NCBI RefSeq assembly: GCF_010119935.1
Contig: NZ_CP048209.1
Coordinates: 1,855,501-1,919,500, forward strand
DNA length: 64,000 nucleotides
Direction of reading: 5' to 3'
Source of the DNA: Paenibacillus lycopersici
GTDB taxonomy: Bacteria > Bacillota > Bacilli > Paenibacillales > Paenibacillaceae
The translations under genes were made by a program, and so were the position numbers. Of this stretch, positions 34,214 to 43,794 are shown piece after piece (the stretch's first letter is position 1; the number at the start of each line of letters is the position of its first letter). The notes under the pieces are model-generated. The model worked only from the letters and a program-made list of their open reading frames with translations. It searched no databases and was not told the DNA's origin.

Positions 34214-34228
34214 GTTACGTTTTGTAAC
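34214..34228 (+). promoter_or_regulatory. GWTAC-N5-GTAWC dyad, copy a
   Basis: GTTAC-GTTTT-GTAAC, a perfect dyad, 135 bp upstream of the XRE gene start. Same spacing as the other operator copies. Confidence 0.65.
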
Positions 34229-34306
34229 GTGATATTGCTATTATTCACAAAAAAATAGAATTTATTCATATCACCTGTATCAATCATACTGACGAATGTA
34301 TAAAGC

Positions 34307-34335
34307 TTGACAAGATACGAACTGTATCATAATAT
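34307..34335 (+). promoter_or_regulatory. Promoter of the exopolysaccharide locus with operator in the spacer
   Basis: TTGACA (34307-34312), 17-bp spacer, TAATAT (34330-34335). The dyad GATAC-GAACT-GTATC (34314-34328) fills the spacer exactly, so a bound repressor would block RNA polymerase. Confidence 0.82.
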
Positions 34336-34377
34336 CTGTGATAACTGGGAGTCGTTAAACAAGAGGAGCGTATGTAG

Positions 34378-35526
34378 ATGGTTAATTATGAATTCGATTT
34401 GAATTCAATGCCAAATGAATTAAAGCTGCTGTTATTGATTTTGAGATCTGAAAGCGATTCTAACCAGGCACTTCGATCCTTGAAGAATGCTAGTAATATA
34501 GATTGGAATTATTTCATTGAATTAGCGCAGCATCATAGAGTGTATCCGGTGATTTATGAATATTTGAAAAGTATTGAAAGCGATTTAGTTCCTGAGCGTG
34601 TAAGAAGTAAATTGCATGATCTATATACTAGGAATTTATTTCAAATGCTCTCTTTAAGCGGTGAATTAATCTTAATTAGCAACATGTTCCGAGTAAATCG
34701 TATTAGGTGGCTTGTATTAAAAGGTCCTGTATTAGCGGAATTATTATATGGTGATATTTCTTTACGGACATCTAAGGACTTAGATATTATTATTTCACAT
34801 ACGGATATTGACAATGTAAGAGCTGCTCTTGAACAGGCCGGCTACGTGCAACAGGATGAAACAGGCTCTAGTGCCTTCACTCGTTTGAAAGAGCATCATT
34901 TAACTTTTATGCACCCCCAAAAGAGAATACAGCTTGAAATTCATTGGAGACTAAACTGGAGCGTATGGGGTGAACCGTCATTTGATCAAATGTGGGAACG
35001 TAGAGATAAAATCCAGTTTAAAGGTACATCCATTAATGTGCTGAGCCCTGAGGATTTATTTTTCAGCTTAGTCACTCATGGAACTCGGCATGGGTGGTTT
35101 CGACTACGTTGGCTTTATGATATGGATCGACTTGTTAAGAAGGATTTGAATTGGGACAAAATTATCCAAATCATGAATGAATATAAGATGCCCTATCTAG
35201 GCGCACAAGTATTACTTTTACTGTTTTGGATGTTTAATAGACCTGTAAGTGAGAAGATAGCCTTATTTAAGCCGAATAAAAAGGCTTATATACTAGCTCA
35301 AATGTCAGCAGGCTTGATACAAGGTAAAAATGTTCGACGGTATACATTATGGATTTTGAATTTTACTGGAAAAATAGCGTATGTTCTAGATTATTTTCAT
35401 CCTAAACCTTGGGATATTAATACATTGCCATTGCCAAGAATGCTAAAGTTTTTATATATTCCATTACGCCCAGTATTATATGTATGGAGATCATACAAAA
35501 GACAAAGAGTAACTAAAGAGCATTAA
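34378..35526 (+). CDS. Nucleotidyltransferase-fold family protein (NTP_transf_5 type)
   Basis: A 382-residue protein with the features of the uncharacterised nucleotidyltransferase family often found in polysaccharide loci: VLKGPVLAELLYGDISLRTS then KDLDIII near residues 115-142 (metal-binding Asp pair), EIHWRLN near 186 and SPEDLFFSLVTHGTRHGW near 223-240. No signal peptide; the C-terminal region is basic. Its biochemical role in such loci is not known. It is the first gene after the operator-controlled promoter at 34307. Confidence 0.83.
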   Translation: MVNYEFDLNSMPNELKLLLLILRSESDSNQALRSLKNASNIDWNYFIELAQHHRVYPVIYEYLKSIESDLVPERVRSKLHDLYTRNLFQMLSLSGELILISNMFRVNRIRWLVLKGPVLAELLYGDISLRTSKDLDIIISHTDIDNVRAALEQAGYVQQDETGSSAFTRLKEHHLTFMHPQKRIQLEIHWRLNWSVWGEPSFDQMWERRDKIQFKGTSINVLSPEDLFFSLVTHGTRHGWFRLRWLYDMDRLVKKDLNWDKIIQIMNEYKMPYLGAQVLLLLFWMFNRPVSEKIALFKPNKKAYILAQMSAGLIQGKNVRRYTLWILNFTGKIAYVLDYFHPKPWDINTLPLPRMLKFLYIPLRPVLYVWRSYKRQRVTKEH

Positions 35527-35943
35527 TTCAGGAATTGCCGATACGCGATATCGTTCCCGAGTCGATTATGTTTTTTCATTCTGTAATCTAGCATAAGCGT
35601 ATATTGGTTGCGTTTGAATAGCCGTGGTGCTGCACTCCGGCTTGCATTCATCCCCGCATTGCCCCATTTGAGCTATAGTAATGCTAATTGAACACGTTGT
35701 AGGTCTCTCTCACCATCTTCACACTTCACTCCTAATTTCTTGGACGTAAAAGACCTCGAGAAGCGCTGTGTCACAGATGCACTGCTTCTCCTCCATATTG
35801 TCATGATGTCCATCATGGCTACTGCTTCGTCATATCAATCCATTATCAAAGGCCTGAACGTAAGACCTTATGGGAAACGTGCAGCTCATATAGGGGCATC
35901 ACAAAACATCTAATGACACCGTGATCTGGGTATGTTTTCTTAT
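35527..35943. other. Gene-free spacer before the acyltransferase
   Basis: About 415 bp. No ORF with a ribosome binding site, no clear terminator and no repeat were recognised. It may hold remains of a lost gene, but no reading frame is conserved enough to say which. Confidence 0.5.
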
Positions 35944-35958
35944 GATACAAATAGTATC
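35944..35958 (+). promoter_or_regulatory. GATAC-N5-GTATC dyad, copy c, next to the acyltransferase ribosome binding site
   Basis: GATAC-AAATA-GTATC, a perfect dyad only 3 bp before AGGAGG of the acyltransferase gene. A bound protein here would block transcription or the early transcript. Confidence 0.72.
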
Positions 35959-35977
35959 AATAGGAGGGGTTGCAGTC

Positions 35978-37084
35978 GTGTTGAGGTCACTTGCCGAAAA
36001 AAATAGAGTTAACCAACAACTATTCCTACTACAAGTACTGCGAGGAGTTGCAGCCATAAGCGTGGCACTCTCTCATGGGACGCACTTATTTGAAGATGAT
36101 TACCATTTTGAACTATTTGGCGGTATCTTTAATTTGGGTTCATGGGGCGTCGATCTATTCTTCGTATTAAGTGGGTTTATTATTTTCCATGTTCATCAAA
36201 ATGACATAGGCAATCGGCAAAAGCTGAAGGGGTTCATAACCAAAAGGTTTCTCCGGATCTTCCCTATTTATTGGATTGTTACTCTGCTTGTTTTGCCTCT
36301 TCTCTTCATTGCACCGTCATTAAGTGAGCAGACTAGCAGAGGCATAGGATTCATCCTAATGTCAATTATCTTATTCCCTCAAGAAGTACACCCGATTATT
36401 GGTGTAGCTTGGACATTAACGTATGAACTATTTTTCTATGCAATGTTTTCATTATTAATTCTCTTGCCTAAGAAATGGTCTTTTCCGATCATCGTTTCTT
36501 GGATTGCAGCAATAATTGGCTTTTTCATTATTGGGAACTGGGTTAATCTTGACAGTCTCAATTATTATTTGCGGTTCGTATTCAACCCTTTATGCTTGGA
36601 ATTTATCTTTGGGGCAATGATTGCTTATTTTTGCGGAAAGTTTAAGCAAAAGATTGCTATGTTCGCCCCAATTTTCTTAGTAATCGGTTTATTGGGATTT
36701 ACTGCAACTTGGATTATAAGTTTTAAACAAATATACGTGCCTCATCGCGTGCTATCCTGGGGAGTGTTCTCCGCTTTTCTTATTCTAGGTTGCGTCTTGA
36801 TTGAGGGAATACGAAAGTTCAAAGTACCGAGAGTATTGACATACTTAGGTGATGCGTCATATTCCATCTATTTAATTCACGTCTTTTCCCTTTCAGTATT
36901 TAACAAGATGAATAATATCGTTTTTTCTCGATTCAGTCTTATTCAAGGAATTATGATTGTGTTTTTAACAATCGTTACCGGATGCTTGTGTTATACAATT
37001 GTCGAAAGGCCGACTTTGAAATTCTTACGTAACCGAAGTAAAGCTGCTACAAAATCACAACCATTAGTAAAAGGTTCATTTTAA
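35978..37084 (+). CDS. Acyltransferase family 3 membrane protein (O-acyl transfer to polysaccharide)
   Basis: A 368-residue integral membrane protein with about ten hydrophobic helices. The N-terminus LLQVLRGVAAISVALSHGTH carries the RGxAxxxVxxxH pattern of acyltransferase-3 enzymes, and FFVLSGFIIFH follows near residue 60. These enzymes add acetyl or similar groups to sugars of exported polymers. GTG 35978 is favoured because AGGAGG lies ten bases upstream. The gene sits right behind operator copy c and is separated from the rest by gaps, so it is a single-gene unit under the same regulator. Confidence 0.85.
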   Translation: MLRSLAEKNRVNQQLFLLQVLRGVAAISVALSHGTHLFEDDYHFELFGGIFNLGSWGVDLFFVLSGFIIFHVHQNDIGNRQKLKGFITKRFLRIFPIYWIVTLLVLPLLFIAPSLSEQTSRGIGFILMSIILFPQEVHPIIGVAWTLTYELFFYAMFSLLILLPKKWSFPIIVSWIAAIIGFFIIGNWVNLDSLNYYLRFVFNPLCLEFIFGAMIAYFCGKFKQKIAMFAPIFLVIGLLGFTATWIISFKQIYVPHRVLSWGVFSAFLILGCVLIEGIRKFKVPRVLTYLGDASYSIYLIHVFSLSVFNKMNNIVFSRFSLIQGIMIVFLTIVTGCLCYTIVERPTLKFLRNRSKAATKSQPLVKGSF

Positions 37085-37318
37085 CGATGAAGACACGGGC
37101 GCTTCAACTGAGGGGGCGTCTTTTCTATTGTCCGAATGGCGTCGATATCCGAATTGTAGCACGACCTCAACTCGAAGGAGCGGGCGTTAATATTCACGAC
37201 TAGTCCGCCCTAGAAGAGGCCTCTAGGCCTTTCTAGACATTCATCCGATAGTCGATCGCTTGTAGAGACTTCCCATCGTTCCACCGATCCTTATTGTATC
37301 TGTTAAAGAAATAATCAC

Positions 37319-37341
37319 TTGACAATGATACATACTGTAAC
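37319..37341 (+). promoter_or_regulatory. TTGACA box with dyad, copy d
   Basis: TTGACA (37319-37324) is followed by GATAC-ATACT-GTAAC (37327-37341). The expected -10 position reads TTATCG, which is poor, so this may be a decayed promoter copy. Confidence 0.55.
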
Positions 37342-37414
37342 TTATCGTAGGAGTGTAACAAGTACCCCTATTTTAGTACCTAAATGGAGATCCGGAAGAG
37401 AGAGAAAGTTCCGC

Positions 37415-37443
37415 TTGACAAGATACATATTGTATCATAAAGT
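37415..37443 (+). promoter_or_regulatory. Promoter of the chain-length/kinase operon with operator in the spacer
   Basis: TTGACA (37415-37420), 17-bp spacer holding GATAC-ATATT-GTATC (37422-37436), then TAAAGT (37438-37443). Nearly the same design as the promoter at 34307. Confidence 0.78.
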
Positions 37444-37452
37444 TTAGTTATT

Positions 37453-37467
37453 GATACAAATAGTGTC
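37453..37467 (+). promoter_or_regulatory. GATAC-N5-GTATC dyad, copy f
   Basis: GATAC-AAATA-GTGTC, one mismatch in the dyad, 31 bp centre-to-centre from copy e, about three helical turns, which suits cooperative binding. Confidence 0.62.
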
Positions 37468-37536
37468 ATAGGTAATGGGAAAAGGTACTTATTGCACTGT
37501 TGCATTCAACTCATAAAAGTAAAGCAGGAGGTAAAA

Positions 37537-38295
37537 ATGGAATTGGAATTTAAGGATATTTCCAGAGTCATTAAAAAGAGAATGTGGATTATTATCTCAC
37601 TCGTTTTAATTGCATGTGTCGTGAGCGGACTGCTAAGTAAATACTATATTAATCCAACTTATTACGCGAGTGCAAAGTTAATTATTAATAATACGAATAA
37701 TGTTTCTGGAAATGCAAAAATTGATTTGAATACACTAAACGCTAATATACAGCTCATTAATACTTATAAGGAAGTCATAAAAACCCCAATTATTCTAGAT
37801 CAGGTTGTTGCAGATCATCCAGAGCTTCGACTTTCTTCAGCGGGAATCAATTCAAGAATGAGTGTGTCGTCAAAAGCGGGCTCCCAAGTAATGACTATCG
37901 GAATCCAAGATACATCTCAAGCAAGGGCCGCTGACGTAGTAAATGCCGTAATAGAGACCTTCAAAAATGAAATTCCAAAATTAATGAAAGTAGACAATGT
38001 GACTATATTAAGTAAAGCTTTGCATGCAAAGCATCCTGTTCCGACTAGCCCTAACACAAAATTGAATATCATTGTCGCTTTCTTGGCTTCATTGGCTCTG
38101 TCGCTATTTGTAGTATTTATGTTGGAGTATGTCAACGACTCTATCAAGACTGAAAAAGACATCGAAAATATGCTGAACATAACCGTACTTGCAGCGATTA
38201 CGAAAAGCAGTAAGAAAGATTTATTAAGACATAGACGCGCATCCACCACCCAAAGAGGAATGGGGGAGAAATCACTTGCCAACAACAGTAATTAG
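37537..38295 (+). CDS. Wzz/CapA-type chain-length regulator, kinase activator
   Basis: A 252-residue membrane protein with two helices (about residues 18-37 and 183-203) around an extracytoplasmic domain that carries the Wzz motif (KYYINPTYYASAKLIINN near 39-56). The C-terminal cytoplasmic tail (KTEKDIENMLNITVLAAITK) is the part that activates the partner BY-kinase in Firmicutes. CAGGAGG precedes ATG 37537. Its end overlaps the CpsD-like gene by 20 bp. It controls polymer length and assembly in the exopolysaccharide machine. Confidence 0.9.
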   Translation: MELEFKDISRVIKKRMWIIISLVLIACVVSGLLSKYYINPTYYASAKLIINNTNNVSGNAKIDLNTLNANIQLINTYKEVIKTPIILDQVVADHPELRLSSAGINSRMSVSSKAGSQVMTIGIQDTSQARAADVVNAVIETFKNEIPKLMKVDNVTILSKALHAKHPVPTSPNTKLNIIVAFLASLALSLFVVFMLEYVNDSIKTEKDIENMLNITVLAAITKSSKKDLLRHRRASTTQRGMGEKSLANNSN

Positions 38296-38941
38296 TAAAA
38301 GCAATCGTCTCATTACCGAACTGAATCCTAGGTCGTCTGTTCCGGAATCATACAGACTATTAAAGGCGAATATTGAATATTCCTCATCGGAAGAGACCGC
38401 GAAATGCATATTAGTGACTTCCATGCAGTCTGAATCAAGCAAAGCAATTACGATTTCTAATTTAGCCATTGTATATGCCCTTGAAGGTAAGAGTGTCTTG
38501 GTCATTGATGCCGACTTATATGAACCGTCATTAGATCAAGTATTCAGCTCCAATGGGTTAGGTTTATCCAACGTATTAGATGGTCATAATCTGCCGAATG
38601 ATGTCATTTCAGAAACGCATATATCGAACATTTCCTTTGTTTCGACAGGTCAAGTATCACTTAACTCATTTGGTCATTTTACTTCGGAACGAATGCGGGA
38701 TTTCCTATCCGTTGTAAAAAGTCAGTTCGACATTGTACTGATTACGTCCCCTCCTGTTCTAGACGCGACCGAAGCATCGGTTATTTCAGCGCTTTGCGAT
38801 GGTACTGTTCTGGTAATAGAACATGCCAAAGTCAAACGGGAAGCAGCTCAGAAAGCTATATCCCAACTCAACAAAACCAAATGTCGACTTCTTGGAGCGG
38901 TATTGGTCAACGCACCTGTAAAGAAAAAAACAAAAAACTAA
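38276..38941 (+). CDS. CpsD/YveL-like ATPase with degenerate P-loop
   Basis: A 221-residue protein of the bacterial tyrosine kinase family: SVPESYRLLKANIEYSS at the start, Walker A' VLVIDADLYEPSLDQV near residues 72-87 and Walker B-like DIVLITSPPVLDATEA near 155-170. The Walker A, normally PGEGKST, reads QSESSKAIT near 44-52: the glycines are gone, only Lys remains. The Asp of the second Walker B is replaced too (TSPP for DTPP), and there is no Tyr cluster at the C-terminus (KKKTKN). The start is TTG with GGGGGAG upstream. It may be a regulatory pseudokinase. Confidence 0.82.
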   Translation: MPTTVISKSNRLITELNPRSSVPESYRLLKANIEYSSSEETAKCILVTSMQSESSKAITISNLAIVYALEGKSVLVIDADLYEPSLDQVFSSNGLGLSNVLDGHNLPNDVISETHISNISFVSTGQVSLNSFGHFTSERMRDFLSVVKSQFDIVLITSPPVLDATEASVISALCDGTVLVIEHAKVKREAAQKAISQLNKTKCRLLGAVLVNAPVKKKTKN

Positions 38942-39180
38942 GTTCATATTCATAGTTGAACATAAGGTAATGTCTACTGTACCTATATCACTGTAGGCAC
39001 TCGGTTATACTGTGGGTTCGTAACTTTGAACCTTAGACGCGGGTCGTCGATGGTGTGATGTGAGGTGAGGTTTGATGCCTTTCCACACTAGTTTTGCTGA
39101 GTTAATGAATTCGTATCGATGAATATGCCACATGAGTGAATGATTTTTCATAAGAGGCAGTTCAAAAGGGGCAGATGGAG

Positions 39181-40071
39181 ATGAAGGTTAGAAAAGCAAT
39201 TATCCCGGCTGCGGGTTTAGGGACGAGGTTTCTGCCGGCAACGAAAGCCATGCCTAAAGAAATGCTGCCTATCGTTGATAAACCAACGATCCAATATATC
39301 GTTGAAGAGGCTATCGAATCAGGGATTGAAGACATTATTATCGTCACTGGAAAAGGAAAAAGAGCGATTGAAGATCATTTCGATAGTTCCTTTGAATTGG
39401 AACAGAACTTGCTGGAAAAAGGAAAAATTGAATTGTTAAATGCGGTCCAAAAGTCTTCAAAGATGGTTGATATTCATTATATTCGTCAAAAGGAAGCCAA
39501 GGGGCTGGGGCATGCTGTATGGTGTGCAAGAAAGTTTATTGGAAATGAGCCTTTTGCGGTTTTGCTCGGCGATGACATCGTGCAGGCGGATAAACCATGT
39601 TTAAAGCAATTAATTGAGCAATACGAACGTTATCAAACCTCCGTTATAGGCGTACAAAAAGTTTCAGATGATGAAGTGTCCAGATACGGGATCGTTGATG
39701 GCAGAGAAATACATAGCGATTTATTTAGCGTAAGCCAACTCGTCGAAAAACCAAAAAGAGAAGATGCCCCTTCGAATTACGCCATTATGGGGCGTTATGT
39801 TCTTAGTCCCAAAATCTTTGATGTCTTATCGCATCAGAGCCCAGGTGCCGGCGGAGAAATCCAATTGACTGATGCGTTAGAGGAATTGAACAATTTTGAA
39901 GCGGTATACGCCTATAATTTCAACGGCATCAGATATGATGTTGGCGAGAAAATGGGCTTTATTAAGACTACGATTGAATTTGCTTTGAAGAGAGAGGATC
40001 TTCGAGCTGGTTTATTGCAGTACCTTAATGAAATTATTGAAAAAGAAATCAAACTTGAACTCGTAATATGA
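39181..40071 (+). CDS. galU: UTP-glucose-1-phosphate uridylyltransferase
   Basis: A 296-residue GalU. The N-terminal signature [20 protein letters not shown] (residues 5-24) and [19 protein letters not shown] are intact, as are GLGHAVWCA near 109 and GRYVLSP near 208. It makes UDP-glucose, which feeds the UDP-glucose dehydrogenase and the epimerases of this locus. ATG 39181 is chosen because AAGGGG lies nine bases upstream; ATG 39175 is too close. It follows a 240-bp gap after the kinase-like gene. Confidence 0.96.
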   Translation: MKVRKAIIPAAGLGTRFLPATKAMPKEMLPIVDKPTIQYIVEEAIESGIEDIIIVTGKGKRAIEDHFDSSFELEQNLLEKGKIELLNAVQKSSKMVDIHYIRQKEAKGLGHAVWCARKFIGNEPFAVLLGDDIVQADKPCLKQLIEQYERYQTSVIGVQKVSDDEVSRYGIVDGREIHSDLFSVSQLVEKPKREDAPSNYAIMGRYVLSPKIFDVLSHQSPGAGGEIQLTDALEELNNFEAVYAYNFNGIRYDVGEKMGFIKTTIEFALKREDLRAGLLQYLNEIIEKEIKLELVI

Positions 40072-40124
40072 TCATCCATTAAGGCTGCTATTCATTCATA
40101 AGAGAGTTAGGGAGGGTAGTCACG

Positions 40125-41405
40125 TTGAAAGTGTGGTTATTGAAAGAAGGAGAGCCTCTCCCAAGTGATAATTCCGGAGATCGTTTATTTAGAATGGGTA
40201 TGTTGGCGGAAGAATTAGCTAAAAAAGGGCACGAGGTTATTTGGTGGAGTTCAACATTCAATCATACGAAAAAACAATACCGACATAAAGAGGATAAGCA
40301 AATCTCCATCGCTCATAATTATAAACTCGAACTTATTCATTCTATTTCATACAAAGGAAATATTTCATTAAGGCGAGTTATCCATCAAACGCATACAGCG
40401 AAGAAGTTTGCTAGACGTGCAAGACAACTACCACGACCAGATCTTATTTTTTGCGCGATGCCTACAATCGACCTGGCCTATGAAGCAGCAAAATTAGGTA
40501 CGGAATATAACATACCTGTTGTTCTTGACATCCGGGATCTATGGCCGGATATTTATGCGGATTACTTCCCGGCTCCCTTAAAAAACATTGTTAAATTCAT
40601 GTCTTCATTTAGTCGCAGAACACTAAGTCAGGCTTGTAATCAGGCGTATGCAATAACGGGATTAACTACAGAATATTTAAATTGGGGAATTAATTACGCA
40701 AATCGTCTGCAAAGCAGCTGGGATCGGGTATTTCCGTTGGGTTACAAAACAATAACGTATGATGACAAACAATTAGAGGACGGTATTTCCTTTTTTGAAC
40801 AACAAGGGATAGCGAGCGACGATTTTATTGCTTGCTTCTTTGGGCAAATCGGATATGCAGTAGACCTTGATACTGTGTTGCAAGCTGCTGAATTAACAAG
40901 GGAAAACAAACGTATTAAATATGTATTATGTGGAACGGGAGAAAAACTTGAAGGTCTCAAGGCAAAAGCAAAAGGATTATCCAATGTATATTTTCCGGGT
41001 TGGGTAGATGCCAATCAAATCCAGGCATTAATGCGGATATCGAAAGTTGGAATCATTCCCTATAAACAAAGTAAGAACTATGAAATGAATTTACCTAATA
41101 AATTTGCCGAATACTTATCGGGCGCCTTGCCGATGCTTTTATCGGTTCGAGGTATAATGAAAGAAACTTGTGAAGCAAATCAATGTGGTCATTATTATGA
41201 AAATGAGATTGATTTAGCAAATTATTTGTATGAATTAGAGCTTAATGAAAGTGTTCGACAAGAAATGTCGAAAAATTCAAAAAAATTGTTCGATAATCAT
41301 TTTAAAGCAGAGAAAATCTATGATGAAATTTCCAATTATTTAGTGCAAATTGTTGATAATCATAAAGCTGAAATTAAAAGCACAGCGCTACTGGCAAGTA
41401 AATAG
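40125..41405 (+). CDS. Glycosyltransferase family 4 (WbuB-like)
   Basis: A 426-residue GT-B glycosyltransferase. The N-terminal region resembles WbuB-type enzymes (KEGEPLPSDNSGDRLFRMGM near residues 6-25, IWWSSTFNH near 38), with DLIFCAMPTIDLAYEA near 105-120 and VVLDIRDLWPD near 131. The donor half has ACFFGQIGYAVDLDTVL near 237, VYFPGWV near 285 and NLPNKFAEYLSGALPML near 321-337. WbuB homologues transfer amino sugars such as L-FucNAc. The start is TTG with GGGAGGG upstream. Cytoplasmic face of the membrane. Confidence 0.88.
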   Translation: MKVWLLKEGEPLPSDNSGDRLFRMGMLAEELAKKGHEVIWWSSTFNHTKKQYRHKEDKQISIAHNYKLELIHSISYKGNISLRRVIHQTHTAKKFARRARQLPRPDLIFCAMPTIDLAYEAAKLGTEYNIPVVLDIRDLWPDIYADYFPAPLKNIVKFMSSFSRRTLSQACNQAYAITGLTTEYLNWGINYANRLQSSWDRVFPLGYKTITYDDKQLEDGISFFEQQGIASDDFIACFFGQIGYAVDLDTVLQAAELTRENKRIKYVLCGTGEKLEGLKAKAKGLSNVYFPGWVDANQIQALMRISKVGIIPYKQSKNYEMNLPNKFAEYLSGALPMLLSVRGIMKETCEANQCGHYYENEIDLANYLYELELNESVRQEMSKNSKKLFDNHFKAEKIYDEISNYLVQIVDNHKAEIKSTALLASK

Positions 41406-41437
41406 TATTTAATTTTTTTATTGACTAGGGGATGAAT

Positions 41438-42802
41438 ATGAGAGTACTAATCGTTGGAAGCGGATATGTAGGACTAACAACTGGCAGCGCTTTGGCCTAT
41501 CTCGGACATGAAATTACGCTCTTAGATATTGATGCGGATCGTATTATGCGTTTAAAAGACGGGGAAGTTCCAATCCATGAAAAAGGTTTAAATGAACTAC
41601 TCTCTGAAGCAAGGCATAATATGAATTTTATTAGCACGTGGAACGACTTCGATTCGTCTGCTGATATTGTTATCATCGCAGTCGGAACACCAAACAAAGG
41701 TAATGGTGATGTTGATCTTACCTATGTTGAGGTCGTGGCAAAGAGCATTGGAGAAAGATTAAATCCAGACTCCGAAACGATTATCATCAATAAGTCAACG
41801 GTTCCTATTGGATCGGCTAGACGAGTGAAAACAATCATCGAGCAAGAACTCAAGAAGCGGAATATTGTAAAAAGCATCGATGTAGCATCAAACCCCGAAT
41901 TTCTAAGAGAGGGCGAGGCGCTGTTTGATACGCTCTACCCGGATCGAATCGTTATAGGGACAGAGTCTCAATCTGCAACGAATCGCTTGCTTAATCTATA
42001 TAAGCCATTATTGGAGCAATCATTTATTCCACCGATTTCAATTAAACGTCCAGAGGGCTTGCCTCTTCCGAGTATTATAACAACAAGTCCAACAAGTGCT
42101 GAATTAATCAAGTATGCGGCTAATTCTTTTCTAGCCATGAAAATCTCGTTTATTAATGAATTCGCAGGCCTTGCTGAATTAGTGGGGGCAGATATTAAAG
42201 AAGTTACAAAAGGGATTGGCCAAGATTCCCGAATTGGATCGCGGTTTTTAAATGCGGGTATCGGTTGGGGCGGAAGCTGCTTTGGGAAAGATACAGCTGC
42301 CATCATGTATACGGCAAATCAGTATAATTTTGAAATGCCTTTGGTGCATGCAACAATAAAGACCAATTATAAGCAGCGTGAAAGTATCATAAGGAAACTT
42401 CAGTCCGAACTTAAAGTACTTCGCGGATCGACGATTGGTGTTCTGGGGTTGGCGTTCAAACCGAATACTGATGATCTACGGGATGCGCCTTCGATCGATA
42501 TTATTAGAGGGCTATTGGAACTGGGGGCAAATGTAAAGGTGTTTGATCCAGTTGCCATGAATAACTGCAAGAAACAATATCCGAATTTAAACGTTGTGTA
42601 TACGCAGTCTGCCGATGAAATCTTCGAAGATAGTCATGGCGTTGTATTAATTACGGAATGGGAAGAGTTTTTACACTTACCGTACTTAAAACTAGCGAAT
42701 CAGATGAAAAACAAACTGATTATTGATGGACGTAACGTGTTGGATAAAGAACTTATGTTGAAATGCGGCGTTTCTTATAAAGGCATTGGTAGGGGCGAAT
42801 AA
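41438..42802 (+). CDS. ugd: UDP-glucose 6-dehydrogenase
   Basis: A 454-residue enzyme that makes UDP-glucuronate with two NAD. The Rossmann motif MRVLIVGSGYVGLTTGSALA opens the protein, ASNPEFLREGEAL near residues 150-162 follows, and the catalytic Cys lies in GWGGSCFGKD near 273. The C-terminal NAD/UDP domain is complete (GLAFKPNTDDLRDAPS near 331). ATG 41438 is preferred over 41432 for its spacing from AGGGG. The next gene is a UDP-sugar epimerase two bases after the stop, so UDP-glucuronate is probably passed on to UDP-galacturonate. Confidence 0.95.
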   Translation: MRVLIVGSGYVGLTTGSALAYLGHEITLLDIDADRIMRLKDGEVPIHEKGLNELLSEARHNMNFISTWNDFDSSADIVIIAVGTPNKGNGDVDLTYVEVVAKSIGERLNPDSETIIINKSTVPIGSARRVKTIIEQELKKRNIVKSIDVASNPEFLREGEALFDTLYPDRIVIGTESQSATNRLLNLYKPLLEQSFIPPISIKRPEGLPLPSIITTSPTSAELIKYAANSFLAMKISFINEFAGLAELVGADIKEVTKGIGQDSRIGSRFLNAGIGWGGSCFGKDTAAIMYTANQYNFEMPLVHATIKTNYKQRESIIRKLQSELKVLRGSTIGVLGLAFKPNTDDLRDAPSIDIIRGLLELGANVKVFDPVAMNNCKKQYPNLNVVYTQSADEIFEDSHGVVLITEWEEFLHLPYLKLANQMKNKLIIDGRNVLDKELMLKCGVSYKGIGRGE

Positions 42803-42804
42803 CA

Positions 42805-43773
42805 ATGAGATTTCTAGTTACAGGCGGAGCGGGATTCATTGGAAGCCACCTTGTTGATAAACTGTTGGCTGGGCACCATGAAGTAATGGTCATTGATAAT
42901 TATGATCCTTATTATAGCAGGGAAATTAAAGAGCAGCATATTAAGCAACATATAACGAATCCCAATTACCGATTGCTTGAAGCGGATATTCGTGATAGAC
43001 AATTGATTTTTGATGCATTCGCTACGTATCGTCCTGAGACTGTTATTCACCTCGCAGCAAAGGCAGGCGTAAGGCCTTCTCTAGAAAATCCCTCCCAGTA
43101 TGTAGATGTTAATATTAATGGAACCGTTAATATTCTAGATGCTTCCGTTAAGTTCAATGTAGCGAAAATGATTTTTGGGTCCTCTAGCTCGGTGTATGGT
43201 TTGAATGAAAAAGTTCCATTCGCAGAGCTAGACCCTATATTAAATCAGGCATCCCCTTATGGAGCGACCAAAGCTTCCGGAGAGGCAATATGCAGAAGCT
43301 ATAACCATTGTTTTAATCTCCCTGTGGTAGCACTGAGGTTTTTCACAGTGTATGGACCTAGACAACGGCCGGATCTGGCCATTCATAAATTCACTAAACA
43401 AATCCTAATGAATGAACCGATCACCTTATTCGGAGATGGTTCCACTAGCCGTGATTATACTTATGTTGAAGATATTGTGGATGGAATAATAGCATCTGCC
43501 TACTATCAATCAGAGAAGTACGAAGTATTTAATTTAGGGAATGACCGTCCAACCAAATTATCGGAACTGGTTGCGAGCATTGAAAGTCTGCTTGGAAAAA
43601 AAGCAATCATAAATTGGCTGCCGGAACAGCTAGGGGATGTACCGCGTACCTGGGCTAATATTGAGAAGTCAAAATCATTGTTGGGCTATCAGCCGCGTAT
43701 CGATATCAATAATGGTTTAAGATTATTTATTGACTGGTTTTGCGATAATAACCAAACCATGGGGATCAGATGA
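42805..43773 (+). CDS. NAD-dependent UDP-glucuronate 4-epimerase-like protein
   Basis: A 322-residue extended SDR enzyme. It has FLVTGGAGFIGSHLVDKL (residues 3-20), IHLAAKAGVRPSL near 85-97 and the catalytic YGATK near 153-157, with Ser in GSSSSVYG near 126. VRPSLENP is characteristic of UDP-glucuronate epimerases, and the adjacent UDP-glucose dehydrogenase supports this. The reaction is UDP-GlcA to UDP-GalA. Spacing of two bases suggests coupling with the dehydrogenase. Substrate choice rests on context and a short motif, so UDP-glucose remains possible. Confidence 0.88.
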   Translation: MRFLVTGGAGFIGSHLVDKLLAGHHEVMVIDNYDPYYSREIKEQHIKQHITNPNYRLLEADIRDRQLIFDAFATYRPETVIHLAAKAGVRPSLENPSQYVDVNINGTVNILDASVKFNVAKMIFGSSSSVYGLNEKVPFAELDPILNQASPYGATKASGEAICRSYNHCFNLPVVALRFFTVYGPRQRPDLAIHKFTKQILMNEPITLFGDGSTSRDYTYVEDIVDGIIASAYYQSEKYEVFNLGNDRPTKLSELVASIESLLGKKAIINWLPEQLGDVPRTWANIEKSKSLLGYQPRIDINNGLRLFIDWFCDNNQTMGIR

Positions 43774-43794
43774 TGAAGTAGGGGCTGTGTTTCT

